Assembly (NCBI GenBank): GCA_017617775.1
Contig: JAFZVO010000116.1
Coordinates: 1 to 5,462 of the forward strand
Direction: 5' to 3'
Length of the DNA stretch: 5,462 nt
From: Bacilli bacterium
GTDB lineage: Bacteria > Bacillota_I > Bacilli_A > RFN20 > CAG-826
Shown one piece after another: positions 1 through 5,462 of the stretch. The position numbers and the translations under genes were made by a program. Each line of letters starts with the position of its first letter. Within the stretch, counting starts at the first letter, position 1. The notes under the pieces were generated by a model that saw only the letters and a program-made list of their open reading frames with translations, was not told where the DNA came from and made no database searches.

Positions 1-295
1 TCTTAATGATTCAGTGGAAAGAATATATGGCTTTGTCCGCGCGTTAAGCGATGAACCAGGAGCATATTTAAACCTCGATGATGAAGTATTAAAAATTTAT
101 AAAGCAAAGATTGTCTCTAAAGAAGTTAAAGGTCAAGTTGGAGAACTCCTCCAAATCGATAAAAATGGTGTTCTTTTACAATGTAAAGACGGCATTCTTT
201 CCCTATTAGAGTTACAAAGAGGAGGAAAGAAGAGAATGGGTTATAAGGATTTCGCGAATGGAAATGCTGCCCTTCTCCATCACATTCTCCGATGA
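1..295 (+). CDS. fmt: Methionyl-tRNA formyltransferase, C-terminal part (5' end outside window)
   Basis: Fmt transfers a formyl group from 10-formyl-tetrahydrofolate to Met-tRNA(fMet), the charged initiator tRNA, in the cytoplasm. Only the last 97 codons are present, with the first complete codon at base 2. The reading frame is open to the left edge, so the GTG at 14 is an internal valine and not a start. The fragment matches the C-terminal OB-like tRNA-binding domain: a VRALSDEPGAY segment, then DDEVLKIYKAKIV, a glycine-rich turn (GQVGELLQIDKNGVLLQC), and the closing LLELQRGGKKRMGYKDFANG, which corresponds to the family's conserved LELQ..GKKRM..DF.NG ending. The catalytic formyltransferase domain (roughly 210 residues in a typical protein of about 310) lies upstream, outside the window. 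The TGA stop at 293-295 overlaps the next gene's ATG, so the two are probably co-transcribed and translationally coupled. The family assignment is from recognised motifs, not a search. Confidence 0.92.
   Translation, partial: LNDSVERIYGFVRALSDEPGAYLNLDDEVLKIYKAKIVSKEVKGQVGELLQIDKNGVLLQCKDGILSLLELQRGGKKRMGYKDFANGNAALLHHILR
292..295 (+). promoter_or_regulatory. ATGA start/stop overlap coupling fmt to the nuclease-helicase
   Basis: The ATG of the helicase gene and the TGA of fmt share the four bases ATGA. The 30 bases upstream (pyrimidine-rich, ending TTCTCCG) hold no purine-rich ribosome binding site. The strong AGGAGG-like purine run at 219-235 is too far away and lies in fmt codons. Translation of the helicase therefore most likely depends on ribosomes finishing fmt (inference). 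Confidence 0.6.
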
Positions 296-2631
296 AATTA
301 TCATTAAGCGTCCATCAACTAGTTGATTTTTTGTTACGAGAAGGCGATATCGATTCTCGTATTTTTTCACGTTCAACGATGAGTGAGGGCAGTGAGATTC
401 ATTCGCGTTATCAAGCGATGCAGTCTAGCGCCTATCTCTCTGAATATCCTTTAAAAACCACATTAGTGGTGGAAGAGGTTGAAGTGAGCATTGAAGGACG
501 CGCGGACGGCATCATCAAAAATGGGCCTAGTGATTATATCATTGATGAAATCAAATCTACGGTCGCGCCTCTAGATGAATTCTATGAATCTAATAAAGGT
601 TGGCATTTAGGACAAGCGAAAGTCTATGGTTATATGTTCCTTAAGGAACAACATTTCGATAATATCGGGATCAGACTAACCTATATCCGTCAAGGCGAAG
701 AGAGCGATAAAAAGATTTATGATTTTTCATTCTCCTATTTAGAGCTAGAGCAATTCGTCATCGATCTCGTCTCTGAATATCTTGAATTCTATCGTTTGAT
801 CGATTCATTAAGAGAGAAGAGAAATAGCTATATCAAAGAGATTCCTTTTCCTTTTGAAAAGTCTCGAAAAGGACAACAGAAATTATCCAAATATTGTTAT
901 GGGATTGCTGTTAAAGGGGGGAAACTATTCGTCGAAGCCCCAACTGGGATCGGCAAAACAGTGTCAACCCTGTTCCCATATGTGAAATCATTACCTCTTG
1001 ATGATGAAGCGAAGATCTTCTATTTGACCGCGAAGAGCTCGGGCAAAGAAGCCGCGGAGAAATGCATGGATATCATCGATGATAAAAAGGGCACAATCTC
1101 TTACCTAAACATCACTGCAAAAGAAAAGATTTGTTTATGCAAAGGCAAAGCCTGTAATCCTGATGAATGTCCATATACGAAAGGTTATTATTCGAAAATC
1201 GCGAATGTCATAAAATATTCTCTTCTCACTTATCATAAGTTCGATTATCGAACGATATTAAATATCGCTGAAGAATTCACCGTCTGTCCTTTTGAACTCG
1301 AATTAGATTTATCTAATTTTATCGATGTCATCATCTGCGATTATAACTATATCTTTGACCCTGTCTCATATCTAAAAAGATATATGGATGAATCTCGAGA
1401 GCACTATCTCCTTTTAGTTGATGAGGCTCATAACCTCGTGGATCGATCCAGAAGCATGTACAGCGAGACGATCAAAGAAGAAGATTTTAACAAAGTTAAA
1501 AAATCTTTAAGAAAGAAACCATTGAAGAGACTGAAGGCTAACTTTGCTAAACTCTCCAAGCGTTTCAATTCTTTAAAAGAAGAATGCCAAGAAGAATATA
1601 CAGTGATTGAATCGGTTGATGATCTCACCTTCCGCATTTTATCTCGCTTCATTGAAATCATGAACGACGTGAATAAAAGCGAGTCTAAGGAGATCACCCC
1701 TGAACTCCAAGATTTCTTCTTCAATGTCAACCGTTTCTTAAGGATCTATGAACTCGTGAATGATGCCTTTGTGCTATATATCCAGAATAATGATGGATTA
1801 ATTTCAATTAATATCTCTTGTTTAGATGCATCGAGATTCCTCAAAGGAATTGCTAATTCAGTGAAAGCGGTGACATATTTCTCTGCGACTCTATCCCCAA
1901 TTGATTATTATGTTCAGACATTAGGAGGAGAAAGACATCTTGAACCGGTCTTGTTCTTACCTTCTCCATTTAAAAAAGAAAACCTCAAGATTTATACATG
2001 TCCAAAAGTATCCGTTAAATATCGTAACCGTAATCAAACCTATAAAGCGGTTGGAGAATACCTCAATACCTTTATCGATGGTAAGATTGGTAACTATTTG
2101 ATCTATCTGCCGAGCTATGAATACCTCAACAACCTCTTAGAGGTTATGCAACTTCCTCTTAATGCGGATATATATGTGCAAAATCGCGACATGAGTGAGC
2201 TTGAAAAAGAAGAATTCTTATCGCACTTTGTCGATTCTCCAAGTAGGACAACAGTCGGCTTTGCCGTCCTTGGTGGTGCTTTTGGTGAAGGTATCGACTT
2301 GGTCAGTGACCGTCTTATCGGCGTCGCCATCATCGGTATTGGGATGCCGCGAATCAATTTCATCTCTGACCAAATCAAAGATTATTACAATGAGAATGAC
2401 CTCTCTGGATATAATTACGCCTATGTCTACCCAGGCATGAATAAAGTCATGCAGGCGATTGGACGCGTCATCCGCGATGAAAATGATCGTGGAGTGGTCC
2501 TTCTCATCGATGAGAGATATGCTTTAAATGAGTACCGTGAACTATTCCGAAGTGAATGGAATGAATATGAAATGATTTTCTCGACGGATGAATTAAAACA
2601 ATCTTTACAAGATTTCTACGAAGAAAAATGA
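292..2631 (+). CDS. PD-(D/E)XK nuclease fused to DinG/XPD-like Fe-S DNA helicase
   Basis: This 779-residue protein has two enzymatic parts. Residues 1-180 resemble a RecB/Cas4-type PD-(D/E)XK nuclease: GSEIH (H37), GRADG (D72), DEIK (D85, E86, K88) and the QxxxY element (Q108, Y112). This part has no cysteine, so it lacks the Fe-S cluster of Cas4 and AddB nucleases. Residues 185-779 form a superfamily 2 Rad3-type helicase: RKGQQ (192-196), Walker A EAPTGIGKT (215-223), motif Ia YLTAKSS (244-250), a cysteine-rich Fe-S region (C281, C283, C288, C293, C332), DEAH (377-380), an arch-like insert, SATLSP (531-536), motif IV near 600-612, GGAFGEGID (661-669), and motif VI QAIGRVIR (721-728). By family knowledge it should unwind DNA 5'-to-3' using ATP. 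The nuclease would let it also cut DNA, suggesting repair of replication or recombination intermediates (inference). The ATG at 292 is fixed by the 4-base overlap with fmt; no Shine-Dalgarno is placed for it, which suggests coupled re-initiation. Fusions of this type occur in Firmicutes as far as I recall, so no specific gene name is given. Confidence 0.9.
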   Translation: MKLSLSVHQLVDFLLREGDIDSRIFSRSTMSEGSEIHSRYQAMQSSAYLSEYPLKTTLVVEEVEVSIEGRADGIIKNGPSDYIIDEIKSTVAPLDEFYESNKGWHLGQAKVYGYMFLKEQHFDNIGIRLTYIRQGEESDKKIYDFSFSYLELEQFVIDLVSEYLEFYRLIDSLREKRNSYIKEIPFPFEKSRKGQQKLSKYCYGIAVKGGKLFVEAPTGIGKTVSTLFPYVKSLPLDDEAKIFYLTAKSSGKEAAEKCMDIIDDKKGTISYLNITAKEKICLCKGKACNPDECPYTKGYYSKIANVIKYSLLTYHKFDYRTILNIAEEFTVCPFELELDLSNFIDVIICDYNYIFDPVSYLKRYMDESREHYLLLVDEAHNLVDRSRSMYSETIKEEDFNKVKKSLRKKPLKRLKANFAKLSKRFNSLKEECQEEYTVIESVDDLTFRILSRFIEIMNDVNKSESKEITPELQDFFFNVNRFLRIYELVNDAFVLYIQNNDGLISINISCLDASRFLKGIANSVKAVTYFSATLSPIDYYVQTLGGERHLEPVLFLPSPFKKENLKIYTCPKVSVKYRNRNQTYKAVGEYLNTFIDGKIGNYLIYLPSYEYLNNLLEVMQLPLNADIYVQNRDMSELEKEEFLSHFVDSPSRTTVGFAVLGGAFGEGIDLVSDRLIGVAIIGIGMPRINFISDQIKDYYNENDLSGYNYAYVYPGMNKVMQAIGRVIRDENDRGVVLLIDERYALNEYRELFRSEWNEYEMIFSTDELKQSLQDFYEEK

Positions 2632-2648
2632 TATAACTTATATAGTTT
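2632..2648 (+). other. 17-base AT-rich gap with short palindrome, lepA start without Shine-Dalgarno
   Basis: The gap between the helicase stop and the lepA ATG contains only one G and one C, and no GGAG/GAGG-type element within reach of the start. ATATAA-C-TTATAT, a perfect 6+6 base inverted repeat with a one-base centre, occupies 2631-2643. A TAG in the lepA frame at 2643-2645 rules out any start further upstream, so the ATG at 2649 is the only reasonable start. Translation probably relies on re-initiation by ribosomes leaving the helicase gene or on an AT-rich unstructured leader (inference). The palindrome is AT-only apart from its centre and may be chance. Confidence 0.45.
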
Positions 2649-4463
2649 ATGGAAATTAGACAAGATAAAATCAGAAACTTCTCGATCATTGCCCATATCG
2701 ATCACGGCAAATCTACTTTAGCCGACCGTATTTTAGAGAGAACAGGCGTGGTCACCGCAAGAGAGATGAAAGATCAGATTCTCGATTCCATGGACTTGGA
2801 AAGAGAAAGAGGGATCACCATTAAACTCAACTCTGTCACATTATCCTACAAAGCCAAAGATGGTGGAGAGTATATTTTCAACTTGATCGACACTCCCGGG
2901 CACGTCGACTTCTCCTATGAAGTCTCGCGTTCTTTGGCGGCTTGTGAAGGAGCGATTTTAGTAGTGGATGCCTCCCAAGGTGTGGAAGCTCAAACCTTAG
3001 CTAACTGCTATTTAGCAGTGGACAATGATTTAGAGATTGTTCCCGTCATCAACAAAGTTGATCTTCCAAGTGCGGAACCGGAAAGAGTCAAAGAAGAGAT
3101 TGAGAAGCGAATCGGTGTTCCCGCCGACAATGCTTTGCTCGTCTCTGCGAAAACCGGTCAAGGCATCGATGAACTTTTAGAAGCCATCGTGAAATATGTT
3201 CCCGCGCCTACGGGAAATCCAAACAATCCTTTAAAAGCTTTAATCTTTGATTCATATTATGATTCTTATCGTGGAGTGGTGATGCTCGTCCGCATCAAAG
3301 AAGGAAAACTTAAAGTCGGAGATAGAATCTCCCTGATGCAGGCGAATAAACAATATGTCGTCACTGAACTCGGTATCAGAACGATTCAAGAAATACCTGT
3401 CAAAGAATTAACGACTGGTCAAGTCGGATATATCTGCGCGCAGATAAAAGACATCAAAGATGTCCGTCCTGGTGATACAGTGACTCATACTGATGCCCCT
3501 TGTAAAGAAGCCCTTCCTGGCTATCGTTTGATTAACCCGATGGTCTACTGTGGCCTATATCCCGTTGATAGTGATGATTATAACGATTTGAAAGATGCTT
3601 TAGAAAAACTATGTTTAAACGACGCTTCTCTTCAATATCAAGCTGAGACTAGCCAAGCCCTTGGTTTTGGCTTTAGATGTGGCTTTTTAGGCCTTTTACA
3701 CATGGATATCGTCCAAGAGAGACTCGAAAGAGAATTCAATATGGGACTGATATTAACCGCCCCGAGCGTCATCTACCATGTCAATTTAACAGATGGAACG
3801 ACAATCAGCATTGATAATCCTTCGGATTTGCCAGATGCCACGCGCATCTCTTCCATTGAAGAACCATATGTGAAAGCGGAGATCATGACTCCCAAAGAAT
3901 ATGTTGGCCCGATCATGCAATTATGTCAGGAGAAAAGAGGTATCTATCTCGACTTAGAGTATTTCGATGATACGAGAATGATCCTCCGTTATGAATTACC
4001 ATTAAGTGAAATTGTTTACAATTTCTTTGATAAATTGAAAAGCTGCACGAAAGGTTATGCATCTTTTGACTATGAATTCTCCGATTATAAAGTCGGGCAA
4101 CTCCAGAAACTCGATATCTTGCTAAATGGACAAGTCGTCGATGCATTATCGAGCATTGTTTATAAACCAGATGCTTATCATCGTGGATTAGGGATAATTC
4201 GTAGAATTAAAAAGGTCATCCCTCGTCAACAATTCGAAGTCCCAATTCAAGCGGCAATCGGTAATAAAGTTATCGCGCGTGTAGATGTTAAAGCGATGCG
4301 TAAAGACGTCTTAGCGAAATGCTATGGCGGTGATATCTCTCGTAAGAAGAAACTCTTAGAGAAACAAAAAGAGGGAAAGAAGAGAATGAAGAAGGTTGGA
4401 TCTGTTGAAGTTCCACAGGAAGCATTCATGTCAATCCTCTCTATAGATGAAGAAGACGAATAA
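2649..4463 (+). CDS. lepA: Elongation factor 4 (LepA), ribosome-associated translational GTPase
   Basis: LepA/EF4 is a GTPase that binds the ribosome; it has been linked to back-translocation of tRNAs and to small-subunit assembly. At 604 residues it has the usual family length and looks complete. The G domain shows G1 AHIDHGKST (15-23), G2 RGITI (54-58), G3 DTPGH (81-85), G4 NKVD (135-138) and G5 SAK (166-168). A beta-barrel domain II follows (about 190-280), then the EF-G-like domain III with [16 protein letters not shown] (339-354), the domain V-like region ([16 protein letters not shown], 405-420), and the LepA-specific C-terminal domain with [20 protein letters not shown] (555-574), GKKRM (576-580) and VPQEAF (588-593). 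That tail separates it from EF-G, TypA and TetM-type proteins. It sits 17 bases after the helicase gene, so it is probably in the same operon; a TAA ends it. All GTPase motifs are intact and nothing looks unusual in the protein. Confidence 0.98.
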   Translation: MEIRQDKIRNFSIIAHIDHGKSTLADRILERTGVVTAREMKDQILDSMDLERERGITIKLNSVTLSYKAKDGGEYIFNLIDTPGHVDFSYEVSRSLAACEGAILVVDASQGVEAQTLANCYLAVDNDLEIVPVINKVDLPSAEPERVKEEIEKRIGVPADNALLVSAKTGQGIDELLEAIVKYVPAPTGNPNNPLKALIFDSYYDSYRGVVMLVRIKEGKLKVGDRISLMQANKQYVVTELGIRTIQEIPVKELTTGQVGYICAQIKDIKDVRPGDTVTHTDAPCKEALPGYRLINPMVYCGLYPVDSDDYNDLKDALEKLCLNDASLQYQAETSQALGFGFRCGFLGLLHMDIVQERLEREFNMGLILTAPSVIYHVNLTDGTTISIDNPSDLPDATRISSIEEPYVKAEIMTPKEYVGPIMQLCQEKRGIYLDLEYFDDTRMILRYELPLSEIVYNFFDKLKSCTKGYASFDYEFSDYKVGQLQKLDILLNGQVVDALSSIVYKPDAYHRGLGIIRRIKKVIPRQQFEVPIQAAIGNKVIARVDVKAMRKDVLAKCYGGDISRKKKLLEKQKEGKKRMKKVGSVEVPQEAFMSILSIDEEDE

Positions 4464-4499
4464 TCATTTAGTAAAAAATTAGTAGATTTTTAGGTCATC

Positions 4500-4524
4500 T
4501 CTTGTAATACAAGGTTTTATTGTT
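4500..4524 (+). terminator. Weak candidate hairpin followed by T-rich run after lepA
   Basis: CTTGTAATACAAG at 4501-4513 is a perfect palindrome around one base. In RNA it would be a stem of five pairs (CUUGU/ACAAG) with an AAU loop, plus a U-G pair at 4500/4514, followed directly by TTTTATTGTTT. That is the arrangement of an intrinsic terminator, but the stem is short and poor in G and C, so termination would be weak at best. It cannot form at the same time as the longer 4492-4548 stem. It is listed as the only terminator-like element after lepA. Confidence 0.25.
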
Positions 4525-4530
4525 TATAAT
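4502..4530 (+). promoter_or_regulatory. Sigma-A-type promoter of the fic-like gene
   Basis: A perfect -10 hexamer TATAAT (4525-4530) lies 17 bases downstream of TTGTAA (4502-4507), a four-of-six match to the -35 consensus TTGACA that keeps the important TTG. Transcription would start near 4536-4538, giving a leader of about 15 bases that begins at the ribosome binding site. The promoter sits between lepA and the next gene on the same strand, which supports independent transcription of that gene. Confidence 0.65.
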
Positions 4531-4536
4531 AAACGC

Positions 4537-4545
4537 AAGAGGTGA
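4537..4545 (+). promoter_or_regulatory. Strong ribosome binding site, AAGAGGTGA
   Basis: AAGAGGTGA is a near-complete match to the Shine-Dalgarno consensus AAGGAGGTGA and ends six bases before the ATG at 4552. It decides the start of the downstream gene over the later in-frame ATG at 4573. It is the only good ribosome binding site visible at a gene start in this window. Confidence 0.8.
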
Positions 4546-4551
4546 TTTTTT

Positions 4552-5462
4552 ATGGCGAATAATGACTTAGCGATGCGCTTTACTGAAAATAAGTACGCAA
4601 CGAAGAATGAAGTTAGAAAAGAAATGAAGATTTCTGTGATTGATGGAGTATGGGATAAGATTTTATCTTATCGTTCACTTTTCTATCACTATTTAAGTGT
4701 CAAAGGAATTGATAGAAATCAATTAAGAATCTGCTTATGCCCAACCATTGATAACAAAGTTAACAATGTGGAGGCAAAGCTTACTCGTTTATTCAACGAA
4801 TACCAAAAGTTAGACAAGGTTAATGGTGACGCCCAATACTTTGAACTTGAGCATACAATCAAGAGCATGCAAAACATCGCTGTTAAGAAAAATCTTGTTA
4901 GCGATAAAGATGTCATTAGAAAAATCATTAATGGTGATCGCCAAAATCGTGACCTCGCTAATTATCATGAAGCCTTAAAATATGTCGCTAGAAAAGTTAA
5001 TAGCCCAATTGATATTGACTATTTAGCAGATTTATATAGCTTAGTTACTGGAAACCAAGAATTAACCTATTTTTATCGTGATGTTGATGAAGAAGATGTC
5101 AATTCAAGCGCGGTTATTTCTCGTGTCTATAAGAGTGCGCCACATCAAATCATTGAGAATATGATGGATGGCTTATTTGGCTTTATCGCAAGAAGCCCAC
5201 TTCAAAGCGCTATTACAAAAGCGTTAATCACTTTCTACTATGTAGAATTTGTTAAACCATTTAAAAATTATAATGATGAGATTGCCGTCTTATTAATGAA
5301 ATCAGTTCTTACACATAATGGTTTAGGTGAGTTCGCCGCTTGCTTACCACTTGAAGCATTATTAAATGAGAACGCTAATGAAATGAATCGACTTTTCTAT
5401 GAAGTTCAACTCACATCTGACGTTACTTATTTCTTAACATATGCCTTAGATTTAGTGGATCA
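4552..5462 (+). CDS. Fic/Fido-fold-like protein with degenerate catalytic motif (3' end outside window)
   Basis: The frame is open for 303 complete codons from the ATG at 4552 to the right edge. The overall pattern resembles Fic proteins, which usually transfer AMP or other groups to target proteins. A helical N-terminal half includes FELEHTI (98-103), in the place where many Fic proteins carry the inhibitory [ST]xxxE[GN] helix; only the Glu is kept. Next come NYHEALKYV (137-145), IDYLADLYSLVTG (155-167), a flap-like stretch YFYRDVDEED...VYKSAPHQ (173-199), and the helix ALITFYYVEF leading into VKPFKNYNDEIAVLL (234-248). Aligned with HPFxxGNGR, this reads K235-P-F-K-N-Y-N-D-E243. The catalytic His is Lys, both glycines are lost and Arg is Glu; Pro, Phe and the Asn survive. 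The C-terminal part (LPLEALLNENANEMNRLFYEVQ, then a helix, 265-303) also fits Fic ends. It has its own promoter and ribosome binding site. By hand count it uses ATT for 13 of 20 isoleucines and looks more AT-rich than lepA. It may be a pseudo-enzyme or have different chemistry; the Fic assignment is by eye, and the missing C-terminus could add domains. Confidence 0.62.
   Translation, partial: MANNDLAMRFTENKYATKNEVRKEMKISVIDGVWDKILSYRSLFYHYLSVKGIDRNQLRICLCPTIDNKVNNVEAKLTRLFNEYQKLDKVNGDAQYFELEHTIKSMQNIAVKKNLVSDKDVIRKIINGDRQNRDLANYHEALKYVARKVNSPIDIDYLADLYSLVTGNQELTYFYRDVDEEDVNSSAVISRVYKSAPHQIIENMMDGLFGFIARSPLQSAITKALITFYYVEFVKPFKNYNDEIAVLLMKSVLTHNGLGEFAACLPLEALLNENANEMNRLFYEVQLTSDVTYFLTYALDLVD

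Larger units (their letters stand above)
4492..4548 (+). promoter_or_regulatory. Long inverted repeat that could fold over the fic-like gene's ribosome binding site
   Basis: Bases 4492-4505 can pair without interruption with 4535-4548: 14 pairs, ten Watson-Crick and four G-U, with a 29-base loop. The core is GGTCATCTCTTG (4493-4504) against CAAGAGGTGATT (4536-4547). The right arm contains the whole Shine-Dalgarno of the downstream gene, so an RNA that includes both arms should hide it. In DNA the same arms lie around the core promoter and could serve as a protein-binding site. The pairing was checked base by base; its function is inference. Confidence 0.5.

Noticed and set aside
14..16. GTG as the start of a small 93-residue protein
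   Set aside because: The same frame is open upstream to the window edge, and the residues before it (LNDS) continue a typical Fmt sequence. It is an internal valine codon.
219..238. Strong Shine-Dalgarno-like run AGAGGAGGAAAGAAGAG followed by ATG, as an internal start in fmt
   Set aside because: The purine run encodes the conserved RGGKKRM of Fmt, and the ATG is in the Fmt frame, which would leave a peptide of about 19 residues. A similar run at 4372-4388 in lepA arises because GKKRM is also encoded there, so the resemblance comes from the amino acids and not from a shared DNA element.
1428..1730. 100-codon open frame on the minus strand
   Set aside because: It lies entirely inside the helicase coding region, has no recognisable motif, and is composed of the reverse of helicase codons. 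The same holds for the minus-strand frames at 2115-2378, 3913-4146 and 4719-4928 and the plus-strand frame at 2195-2440.
292..2631. Nuclease-helicase as part of a CRISPR type IV (CasDinG) or other defence island
   Set aside because: There is no CRISPR repeat, no cas gene and no defence partner in the window. The gene sits in a housekeeping operon between fmt and lepA.
2504..2689. Minus-strand 61-codon frame across the helicase/lepA junction
   Set aside because: It overlaps the end of the helicase and the conserved start of lepA, and its sequence shows no domain. There is no reason to prefer it over the two real genes.
4472..4492. TAAAAAA...ATTTTTA inverted repeat after lepA as a terminator
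   Set aside because: The stem would be six A-T pairs only, with no G-C pair, too unstable for an intrinsic terminator.
4552..5462. Recent horizontal transfer of the fic-like gene, suggested by a more AT-rich look and ATT-rich isoleucine codons
   Set aside because: The shift is modest in hand counts, lepA itself mixes ATT and ATC, and there are no repeats, integrase or insertion sequence nearby. Codon-usage comparison with the whole genome would be needed.

Overview
The window reads as a stretch of chromosome from a low-GC, Gram-positive-type bacterium (Bacilli or a Mollicutes-like relative). The evidence is the moderate-to-high AT content, AAGAGGTGA- and TATAAT-type signals, and a Firmicutes-style Rad3-like helicase. 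The two genes ending in TGA stop where their families should end, and tryptophan is encoded by TGG, so the standard bacterial code (table 11) applies. The Mycoplasma/Spiroplasma UGA=Trp code is excluded. The lineage assignment below phylum level is inference.

Layout, all on the + strand: (1) 1-295, the 3' end of fmt (methionyl-tRNA formyltransferase, C-terminal domain only). (2) 292-2631, a complete 779-residue fusion of an N-terminal PD-(D/E)XK nuclease to a DinG/XPD-like (Rad3-family, Fe-S) superfamily 2 DNA helicase, overlapping fmt by ATGA. (3) 2649-4463, lepA (elongation factor 4, 604 residues), only 17 bases after the helicase stop and without a visible Shine-Dalgarno. (4) 4464-4551, an 88-base intergenic region with a good sigma-A promoter, a strong ribosome binding site and nested inverted repeats. 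(5) 4552-5462, a gene running off the right edge (303 complete codons). It has a Fic/Fido-like fold signature, but its catalytic motif is degenerate: KPFKNYNDE where active Fic proteins have HPFxxGNGR.

The first three genes look like one operon joining translation functions (initiator tRNA formylation, ribosome back-translocation/assembly GTPase) to a DNA-repair-type nuclease-helicase. The fourth appears to have its own promoter. A 14-pair RNA stem could hide its ribosome binding site in transcripts that read through from lepA, while the transcript from its own promoter would lack the sequestering arm. The parts most worth a second look are the Fic-like protein without the catalytic histidine, its leader structure, and the nuclease-helicase fusion with all active-site motifs apparently intact. 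No CRISPR array, insertion sequence, tRNA or rRNA is visible.
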